Assembly: GCF_900120375.1 (NCBI RefSeq)
Contig: NZ_LT635480.1
Span: 930,001-994,000 of the forward strand
Reading direction: 5' to 3'
From: Ndongobacter massiliensis
Lineage (GTDB): Bacteria > Bacillota > Clostridia > Tissierellales > Peptoniphilaceae
DNA length: 64,000 nt
Part shown: positions 44,065-50,205 of the stretch, one piece after another
How positions within the stretch are numbered: position 1 is the stretch's first letter
Layout: each line of letters starts with the position of its first letter
Translations under genes and position numbers: made by a program
The notes under the pieces: model-generated
Told to the model about the DNA's origin: nothing
Seen by the model: the letters and a program-made list of their open reading frames with translations, nothing else
Databases searched by the model: none

Positions 44065-45717
44065 ATGGTCAGCTTATCCGCATTAAATTTACGCAAACAG
44101 TCGTTGCAGCGCAGGCTTTTCTTCAAAATGTTGCTTCTTTCTGCGTTGCTACTGACTTTGTTTTTTGTTGGCTTGTTTTTCATATTGGGCTATACCGGCG
44201 CCAAGCAACAGATATACAAAAATCTTAGTTTTCAACGGGACATCTTTGCACGTGAAGTGACCTCCTACTACAAAGGGTTGGCAACCACGGGAATCATGCT
44301 TTCTCAGGAGTCGACAACTCTCATTGAAACCTATCTTGTAGAAAATCGGATCTCCTTTGCGGACGTAAACGGTTCAGAAATGCATACCGCCGCCATGCAA
44401 AGAACGCTTTTTGAACCGCTTCGCCATAAACTGTTGGAAACAAAATGTACGGGCGCTTTTGTCATGCTGCAAGCAACCGTAAATCCAAAAATTGAACACG
44501 CCGAAGCTTTACGAACAGGTCTTTATCTGCAACGAAGTACGCTGGATGCGTCCGATAACAGTATTCTTTTATACCGCGGTCTGTCCGGCATCGGAAAAGA
44601 ACACGGCTATATGCCTCACCGCAAATGGCGACTGGAGTTTGATACCGATCTCTTTCCGGATTATTCGGAGCTTTTGAAACAGGCCGCGCCCCCTTTGGCG
44701 ACCCATTATTGTATAACTGATATCTTTACGTTGCCGGGTACCTCAGAAAGGGTCATGCTGATGGTGCTTCCATTGATAGGGACAAACGGCGAAATTTACG
44801 GGCTCTGCGGTTTTGAAGTCAGCGAGAGTTACTTTAAGCAGGCCTTCACGCAGCCTTCTACCCTTCCGCGTGCAACCTTCTGTCTAAACAGGGGAAAACG
44901 CAAGCTGCAGGATGCCTCCACCTGTTTCAGCGCAGGAATTACGAACGGGTACTACGCGGCACCCGCGGGCACCTTTTCAATTGAACCCTTTGGGCAGGGC
45001 ATGGATCTCTATAAAAATGATCCATTGTCACCTTATATCGGCGTTTCAAAAGAAACTACTATTTTTCCGCAGAATGTTGATTTTACGCTGAGCGTTCTCG
45101 TTCCTAAAGAGGATTACGATTATCAGGCCATGCAAAATATGTTGCGCGTAATTTCACTAATTGCTCTATTTTCTTTTCTTGCCGCAGGTCTTTGCATCTA
45201 TTTCAGCACTTCCTATCTTATTCCTTTGAAAAGAAGCATTCGGGAAATTCGACAGAAAACATACACGGCGACCAACTCCTCGATGACGGAAATTGACGAT
45301 TTGTTTGCCTTTTTGGATGAAGAAAACCGAGCGAATGAAGAATTGCTTGCACAAATGCAGGAGGAAAAAAGTCGAGCAGAGAAAGCCCTGCAGCAAATGC
45401 AACAGGAGTACGACAAAATCACGCAAAAAATCGAACGTTTGGCGTATTCGCGCAAGAATGAAATTGACCCGGATGATTACGAGAACTTCAAAATCGGTTT
45501 CAAGCTTTTGACCAAACGGGAAAAAGAAATCCTGCACCTCTATATGGAAGGAAAGAGTGTGAAAGAAATTATGGAAGAAACGGATTTGAAAGAATCAACC
45601 GTTCGCTTTCATAATCGAAACATTTACAGCAAACTCGGTATGCATTCCTTAAAACAGCTTCTGCGTTGCATTGCCATCTTGGAGCAGGAAGAGAAAAACA
45701 ACAAGTCCCGGACATGA
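44065..45717 (+). CDS. membrane-spanning LuxR-type one-component regulator
   Basis: A 550-residue protein: short cytoplasmic start, membrane helix (21-43), large outside region (about 44-357), second helix (358-382), a coiled coil (about 420-460, RANEELLAQMQEEKSRAEKALQQMQQEYDK) and a LuxR helix-turn-helix (480-540) with LLTKREKEILHLYMEGKSVKEIMEETDLKESTVRFHNRNIYSKLGMHS. The outside part ends with LIGTNGEIYGLCGFEVSESYF, reminiscent of Cache-type sensor domains. So sensing outside and DNA binding inside are joined in one chain without phosphotransfer domains. The start has GTGAGGCATAT upstream. It is co-transcribed with the binding lipoprotein and is likely to sense its ligand-bound state (inference). 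Confidence 0.85.
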   Translation: MVSLSALNLRKQSLQRRLFFKMLLLSALLLTLFFVGLFFILGYTGAKQQIYKNLSFQRDIFAREVTSYYKGLATTGIMLSQESTTLIETYLVENRISFADVNGSEMHTAAMQRTLFEPLRHKLLETKCTGAFVMLQATVNPKIEHAEALRTGLYLQRSTLDASDNSILLYRGLSGIGKEHGYMPHRKWRLEFDTDLFPDYSELLKQAAPPLATHYCITDIFTLPGTSERVMLMVLPLIGTNGEIYGLCGFEVSESYFKQAFTQPSTLPRATFCLNRGKRKLQDASTCFSAGITNGYYAAPAGTFSIEPFGQGMDLYKNDPLSPYIGVSKETTIFPQNVDFTLSVLVPKEDYDYQAMQNMLRVISLIALFSFLAAGLCIYFSTSYLIPLKRSIREIRQKTYTATNSSMTEIDDLFAFLDEENRANEELLAQMQEEKSRAEKALQQMQQEYDKITQKIERLAYSRKNEIDPDDYENFKIGFKLLTKREKEILHLYMEGKSVKEIMEETDLKESTVRFHNRNIYSKLGMHSLKQLLRCIAILEQEEKNNKSRT

Positions 45718-45759
45718 AAATGCGCTGATCGAAAGACCTTTTCAAAACAATGACAGAAT

Positions 45760-45789
45760 AAAAGCGGCTTGCTCTTGCAATCCGCTTTT
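45760..45789 (+). terminator. terminator of the binding-protein/LuxR operon
   Basis: AAAAGCGG (45760-45767) pairs with CCGCTTTT (45782-45789), with a small inner TTGC/GCAA stem. It lies 43 bases after the regulator stop. Confidence 0.7.
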
Positions 45790-45922
45790 GCGATTGTTAC
45801 AACTTCCTAGCGTTCCATTTTTCTTTTTCCGGCAAGAACGACCATGCCACCCGTTTCGCCGGTGCTGCTGAATTTTTCCGGAGGTCAGGAAAATATGAAG
45901 ATCATTTTTTCAGGTTCAGGTT

Positions 45923-46420
45923 TTACATATAATTGTTTATTAAAATAAAAGCTAGTAGATAGCCGTCCAGTAGCGCTACTACAAAATACATAAGAAAAGC
46001 TCTAATAAATGCTTCCACATGCTTTTTCGGATTTTGGTACAGCTGCTTTTGCGGTATTTTTGAAAATCGGATTCGCTTTGTATTTCTCCACCATAATAGA
46101 TCAATCACAATAAGATCAAAAACATTGATGGTTTGCCCCGCAATAAATAGCACTGTGAAATTATGCATAAAATTCTCTGTGCGAATAAATATTCCCAGAG
46201 CAAAAAATAAGACAGCAAATAGTAAAAAATTCGCCATCCATATCGCCAAAATACTTGTCTCTTTAAATCTGCCTTGATACTCTTTGATTTGTCTGATTCG
46301 TTTTTGAACTTCATCGGGATAAGACATGTAATGTTTTAAATTTTTATCGTCTGTCCCTGTGCCTAAGATACAGAGAATAAAAAATACAGCACATAAAATG
46401 ATGGTTTCCGTTAAAAACAT
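45923..46420 (-). CDS. hypothetical membrane protein
   Basis: A 165-residue protein with four hydrophobic segments (about 3-20, 56-78, 90-110 and 135-160) and a charged segment after the first (PDEVQKRIRQIKEYQGRF). It resembles small uncharacterised Firmicute membrane proteins; I do not recognise a family motif. I place the start at ATG 46420 with GGGGGAAGAT upstream; a longer frame to 46456 is less likely. It is downstream of the metal ATPase on the same strand but separated by about 100 bases and a long inverted repeat. Confidence 0.65.
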   Translation of the reverse strand: MFLTETIILCAVFFILCILGTGTDDKNLKHYMSYPDEVQKRIRQIKEYQGRFKETSILAIWMANFLLFAVLFFALGIFIRTENFMHNFTVLFIAGQTINVFDLIVIDLLWWRNTKRIRFSKIPQKQLYQNPKKHVEAFIRAFLMYFVVALLDGYLLAFILINNYM

Positions 46421-46437
46421 ATCTTCCCCCATTCCCG

Positions 46438-46500
46438 GGTTACCGATTCCCGCCATCTCTTTTCAAATAGAGTGAGAGGAAACGGACGGAACCGGTAACC
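46438..46500. repeat. long inverted repeat upstream of the small membrane gene
   Basis: GGTTACCG (46438-46445) and CGGTAACC (46493-46500) are perfect complements, extended by TTCC/GGAA inside. The loop of about 47 bases holds further partial pairing. It could be a 5' leader structure for the membrane gene or a read-through control after the ATPase gene. Confidence 0.45.
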
Positions 46501-46528
46501 TGAAATTGGAATTCGCTTCCATTCTCCG

Positions 46529-48460
46529 TCAATTTGTCTGCTTTGTGCCGCGCGCCATTGCAAAAATTCGGAAACAATTGGCAACTGCCAAAAGAGTTAC
46601 ACCGACATCTGCAAAAACCGCCATCCACATATTGGTCAGTCCTACTGCGCTCAGGACAAGGAAGATAAACTTTACACCCAGAGAACCGAAAATATTTTGT
46701 CGTGCAATCTGCATGGTCTTTTGTGCTACGCTACGCGCCCGTACCATAGCCGATAAATCATCGGACAATAGAACGACATCCGCCGCTTCAATCGACGCAT
46801 CGCTGCCGATTCCACCCATGGCAAGCCCAACATCCGCCGCTGTCAACACGGGAGCATCATTGAGCCCATCTCCGACAAAAGCAACCGTTCCGGTGGAACA
46901 GCGCTTTTTCTCTTCCACCCATTCCAGTTTTTCTTGCGGCAAAAGACGCGCATGCACTTCATCAATTTCCACCTCTGCCGCCACTTCCCGTGCAATCGCC
47001 TCTCCGTCGCCGGTGAGCATGCTGATGGTCGAGACACCCATGCGATGTAGTTGTGCCACCGTTTCTTTTGCATCGCTTTTGATGCGATCGCGAATCACGA
47101 AATGTCCCAAATAGCGCTTTTGCGGCGCAATTTGCGCCACATGGGCCATGGTTGCGATCAATGTTTTTTCACAACCGTCCGCAGTAGCATACTTGGAAAG
47201 TCCGAGATCTTCCATGAGCGCGTAATTGCCGACAGCATATATGTGCTCGCCCAGCCGTGCGCGAACTCCACGCCCCTGCAACACCGTACTGTCTTCCAGT
47301 GTTGTGCTCCCTTCGCGTACCGATTCGCCCGATACCTCTGAAAGCGAAGGTAGCGTCTTTCCTTCGGCATGACGTCGCAGTGCTTCTGCAATCGGATGCG
47401 TTGAACCGGATTCCATGGCAACCGTCAGCGCCAGAAGCCATGATTCATCGACATCCGCCTCCGGATGGCAATGCAATACTTCAAACTTTCCTTCGGTGAT
47501 CGTGCCGGTTTTATCGACGCCCAGCGTATCCACTTTTGCCAATGCCTCGATGACATTTCCACCCTTTACAAGTGCACCCATTCTTGAACTTACACCGATT
47601 CCGGAAAAGAAAGCCATCGGCACGGAAATTACAAAAGCACAGGGACAGGAGACGACCAAAAAGGTAAGTCCGCGCATGAGCCAATCTGAAAATGGCTCAG
47701 CAGAAAATGTGAGCGGCGGAATAATTGCCAAAAGTGCTGCACAGAGCACAACAATCGGCGTATAGACCTTCGAAAACCGCGTGATGAGGGCTTCGGATTT
47801 CGCTTTATGCTCGGAAGCCTCTTCAATCAGAGTCAAAATACGCATCGCAGTAGAATCGTCCGCTTCTTTTTCTGCGCGCATGACAAGATGTCCGGTTCCG
47901 TTAATGCTTCCGGATAGCAATGTATCGCCGGGCTCCACGGGAACCGGCACCGATTCGCCAGTCAGCGCGGAACTGTCGACAGCACTCGTCCCGGAAACAA
48001 CCGTTCCGTCAACCGGAACCTTATCCCCCGCACGCAACTCTAATAGATCGCCGACTGCAATTTCCTCCGGATCCACCGCCATGCGTTCTCCATCTTCCAG
48101 CCGATACGCAACGGGTGCTGCGATATCCAGCAATTCCGTAATGGAGCGACGCGAACGATTTACGGCGCGTTCCTGAATGGTCTCACCCAGCTGGTAGAGT
48201 ACCATGACCATGGCCGCTTCCGGTGCTTCCCCGATTAGTAACGCACCAACAGTCGCCACACTCATGAGAAAGTGTTCTCCTAACAGAAATCCGCCGCGCA
48301 GATTCGCAACCGCCTGCAAAAGCACATCGAAACCGGCAAGCAACCACGCCGCAACACATAATCCCGTTGTAATAAGTTCCGGTTGGAAATTCAGAAAATG
48401 CAAAACAATACCGACAACCGCTAAGGGAGTCGCCAGAAGAAGACGCTTCTTTTTATCCAT
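46529..48460 (-). CDS. P1B-type heavy-metal-transporting ATPase (Zn/Cd type)
   Basis: A 643-residue metal pump. TGES (167-170), metal-site CPC (272-274) in SCPCAFVIS, phosphorylation site DKTGTI (Asp 316) and the hinge GDGLNDAPVL are present. The last helices contain LGVKFIFLVLS and MWMAVFADVGVTLLAVANCFR, the Lys/Asp pattern of P1B-2 Zn/Cd/Pb exporters (ZntA, CadA). Unlike those it lacks an N-terminal metal-binding domain; that function is in the separate HMA protein encoded just upstream, with which it overlaps by 1 base. An ArsR-type repressor leads the operon. Confidence 0.93.
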   Translation of the reverse strand: MDKKKRLLLATPLAVVGIVLHFLNFQPELITTGLCVAAWLLAGFDVLLQAVANLRGGFLLGEHFLMSVATVGALLIGEAPEAAMVMVLYQLGETIQERAVNRSRRSITELLDIAAPVAYRLEDGERMAVDPEEIAVGDLLELRAGDKVPVDGTVVSGTSAVDSSALTGESVPVPVEPGDTLLSGSINGTGHLVMRAEKEADDSTAMRILTLIEEASEHKAKSEALITRFSKVYTPIVVLCAALLAIIPPLTFSAEPFSDWLMRGLTFLVVSCPCAFVISVPMAFFSGIGVSSRMGALVKGGNVIEALAKVDTLGVDKTGTITEGKFEVLHCHPEADVDESWLLALTVAMESGSTHPIAEALRRHAEGKTLPSLSEVSGESVREGSTTLEDSTVLQGRGVRARLGEHIYAVGNYALMEDLGLSKYATADGCEKTLIATMAHVAQIAPQKRYLGHFVIRDRIKSDAKETVAQLHRMGVSTISMLTGDGEAIAREVAAEVEIDEVHARLLPQEKLEWVEEKKRCSTGTVAFVGDGLNDAPVLTAADVGLAMGGIGSDASIEAADVVLLSDDLSAMVRARSVAQKTMQIARQNIFGSLGVKFIFLVLSAVGLTNMWMAVFADVGVTLLAVANCFRIFAMARGTKQTN

Positions 48461-48669
48461 TACAAAATCTCACAGTCAGATTCGATTGTACTTATGATCT
48501 CCTGCAAAACCTTCTTATCCGGCTGCACATCTGCCTCAGCTTCCACCGTCAGCTTCGCCAACATAAAATTGACTTTTGCCTGTACGCCGGGCAATGTAGA
48601 AATCTTTTCACCCATTTTGGCCGCACAATTCGCACAATCCAAATTCTTCAGTTTATACGTTTTTTTCAT
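48460..48669 (-). CDS. free HMA-domain metal-binding protein
   Basis: A 69-residue ferredoxin-like HMA domain with the metal motif DCANCAAKMG (Cys 12 and 15) and VNFMLAKLTVEAEA. It looks like the detached N-terminal domain of a CadA/ZntA pump or a small metallochaperone that hands metal to the adjacent ATPase. The DCANCA form is common in Zn/Cd-type HMA domains. It overlaps the arsR gene by 17 bases and the ATPase gene by 1 base, so the three proteins are tightly coupled. Confidence 0.9.
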   Translation of the reverse strand: MKKTYKLKNLDCANCAAKMGEKISTLPGVQAKVNFMLAKLTVEAEADVQPDKKVLQEIISTIESDCEIL

Positions 48670-49018
48670 GTCTGAACTTTACCCTTTCCGTTAAATGATT
48701 CCAACCCATATCGTAGATACTTATCACGTGTTCATCCGACAACCTGTAATAAATATATTTTCCTTCGCGCCTTGTCCGCACCAGGTCCTTTTGACGCAAT
48801 GTCTTCAACTGATGAGACACTGCCGAAACCGATAAGTTTACAACGGCAGCGATTTCTCCCACATTCATTTCCCGATAACGCAGCGCTGCGATGATCTGCA
48901 TCCGCGTCGAGTCACCGAATACGGAAAAAAAATCGGCAAGTCGCAACATGAGCTGTTCCTCCGGCAGCTTTCGCCGCACGGCTTCCAGCGTCGCATCTGT
49001 CAACTCTTTTCCGCCCAT
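48653..49018 (-). CDS. ArsR/SmtB-family metal-responsive repressor
   Basis: A 121-residue winged-helix repressor: ADFFSVFGDSTRMQIIAALRYREMNVGEIAAVVNLSVSAVSHQLKTLRQKDLVRTRREGKYIYYRLSDEHV. It has the DNA-reading helix SVSAVSHQLKTLR and few Cys, so it lacks the CadC-type Cys-rich metal site; a C-terminal SmtB/CzrA alpha-5 site with Asp/His (SDEHVISIYDMGWNH) is likely, which suits Zn sensing. Start ATG 49018 with AAAGGAGGCGCA is preferred to the frame open from 49129. It leads the efflux operon and should bind the palindromes upstream. Confidence 0.92.
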   Translation of the reverse strand: MGGKELTDATLEAVRRKLPEEQLMLRLADFFSVFGDSTRMQIIAALRYREMNVGEIAAVVNLSVSAVSHQLKTLRQKDLVRTRREGKYIYYRLSDEHVISIYDMGWNHLTERVKFRHEKNV

Positions 49019-49123
49019 TGCGCCTCCTTTCCGTCGTTCCTTGAGTTGTTTTATTCCGGCTAAAGTTGTTTTGTTTCTACCAATCGGTTCCGAAATTAGA
49101 TTGTCGATTTGACTTTTATAGTT

Positions 49124-49145
49124 GTTCACTTGAACATCTATTCAA
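49124..49145. promoter_or_regulatory. candidate ArsR/SmtB operator
   Basis: Two overlapping inverted repeats lie about 105-125 bases before the arsR start: GTTCACTTGAAC (49124-49135) and TTGAACATCTATTCAA (49130-49145). TGAAC...TTCA half-sites match the usual SmtB/CzrA type operator. On the minus strand a weak promoter (TTGAAT, 19-base spacer, TATAAA) overlaps them. Confidence 0.6.
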
Positions 49146-49164
49146 TCGTTAGTTCTATTATAAT

Positions 49165-49192
49165 AAAAAAGCGGGTGCTGTCAAGCATCCGC
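49165..49192 (-). terminator. terminator between gtrA and the metal-efflux operon
   Basis: GCGGGTGCT (49171-49179), loop of 4, AGCATCCGC (49184-49192) form a stem with one mismatch. On the minus strand six T residues follow (49165-49170). It ends the rnr-smpB-gtrA transcript just before the arsR operator. Confidence 0.75.
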
Positions 49193-49222
49193 TTGCGACA
49201 TAGAATGATTTTTTTTTGCAAT

Positions 49223-49325
49223 AGGGAAAAAGTGATAAAAACGTTAAAGGCGCACTATTCCCATTCGACCTGTTTTGGAAGAATCCTTTGGTTGGATTCT
49301 TCCTTTACACTTTTATCATTTCCCT
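49223..49325. repeat. nested inverted repeats at the 3' end of gtrA
   Basis: An inner hairpin GGAAGAATCC (49277-49286) with GGATTCTTCC (49294-49303) has a perfect 10-bp stem. Around it AGGGAAAAAGTGATAAAA (49223-49240) pairs with most of the sequence at 49310-49325, and TAAAGG (49245-49250) with CCTTTAC (49302-49308). The whole region folds as a long structured element, including the gtrA stop at 49316. It may be a 3' structure, a small RNA or a second terminator. Confidence 0.45.
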
Positions 49326-49735
49326 CGAAACACAAAATATTTGCTGATCGCATAATTGGACACCACGACAAAGACCTGCGCCACCGTTTTTACCCAAAAA
49401 TCGTACGCTGCCAGTTGCAGCACCGTAATGCCTAAAAACATAATCCCCATATCGACGCCCAGAGAGGCAACGCGGCCGCCGACAAAGCGCAGAAATTCAA
49501 GGCCTTGCGCTCGAAGCCCTGCCGTGCGGCTCTGAAACACCCAGCGCCGATTTGTAAAATAGGCAAAAAGCACCGCAAAAAGCCACGCCAGCGCATTGGC
49601 GATCAAATAGTTGATTGCAAAGATGCGCGTTGCCAAACCGTAGACAATATAGTTGACCACAGTCGTCAATACGCCGAAAAAAAGATAGGAGAATACTTCC
49701 CGTCGGCGCACGACCCACTGTCGAATTTTTTCCAT
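49316..49735 (-). CDS. GtrA-family membrane protein
   Basis: A 139-residue protein with four membrane helices and the GtrA pattern (FSYLFFGVLTTVVNYIVYGLATRIF, TNRRWVFQSRTA, FLRFVGGRVASLGVDMGIMFLGI, VVSNYAISKYFVFRGK). GtrA proteins are thought to move lipid-linked sugars across the membrane or assist glycosyltransferases. No glycosyltransferase is adjacent. ATG 49735 has AGTGGAGAAAATT; a GTG in frame at 49747 is less likely. It follows smpB by about 10 bases and is the last gene of the secG-rnr-smpB transcript. Confidence 0.9.
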   Translation of the reverse strand: MEKIRQWVVRRREVFSYLFFGVLTTVVNYIVYGLATRIFAINYLIANALAWLFAVLFAYFTNRRWVFQSRTAGLRAQGLEFLRFVGGRVASLGVDMGIMFLGITVLQLAAYDFWVKTVAQVFVVVSNYAISKYFVFRGK

Positions 49736-49746
49736 AATTTTCTCCA

Positions 49747-50205
49747 CTATCGCTGCCGCAGCGCCCGCTCCATACTGCGCTTGGCATCCTTCTCCGCCGC
49801 CACTTGGCGCTTGTCGTACAATTTTTTGCCCTTTGCCAGGGCAATATCCAATTTTACCAACCCACGCCGCAAATTGACGGACAGCGGCACGATCGTGTAG
49901 CCATCCCGCGTCATCCCCTCTTCCAACTGCCGAATTTCTTTCTTATGCAGAAGCAACCGCCGCGGTCGAACAGGATCGACATTATAGATGTTCCCGTGCT
50001 CATACGGGCTGATATGCATCCTGTATACCCACGCCTGTCCGTTTTTTACCTGCACGTAACTCTCTTTGACTGAAACCTTGCCGAGACGGACGCTCTTGAC
50101 TTCCGTACCGACCAATTCCAATCCGGCTTCATAAATTTTTTCAATAAAATACTCGTGTTTCGCCTTCTTATTATTGGCAATCAAACGATCTTTTTGCCGA
50201 TTCAT
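49747..50205 (-). CDS. smpB: SsrA-binding protein SmpB
   Basis: A 152-residue tmRNA-binding protein. It starts MNRQKDRLIANNKKAKHEYFIEKIYEAGLELVGTEVKSVRLGKVSVKESYVQ and includes ISPYEHGNIYNVDPVRPRRLLLHKKEI, plus the basic C-terminal tail (AEKDAKRSMERALRQR). It works with tmRNA in trans-translation to rescue stalled ribosomes. The start at 50205 overlaps the rnr stop as ATGA; earlier codons in the open frame lie within rnr. The tmRNA gene itself was not found in the window. Confidence 0.97.
   Translation of the reverse strand: MNRQKDRLIANNKKAKHEYFIEKIYEAGLELVGTEVKSVRLGKVSVKESYVQVKNGQAWVYRMHISPYEHGNIYNVDPVRPRRLLLHKKEIRQLEEGMTRDGYTIVPLSVNLRRGLVKLDIALAKGKKLYDKRQVAAEKDAKRSMERALRQR

Noticed and set aside
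49147-50205. tmRNA gene next to smpB
   Set aside because: No alanine-tRNA-like ends or tag reading frame were found around smpB; the structured region at 49223-49325 does not resemble tmRNA.
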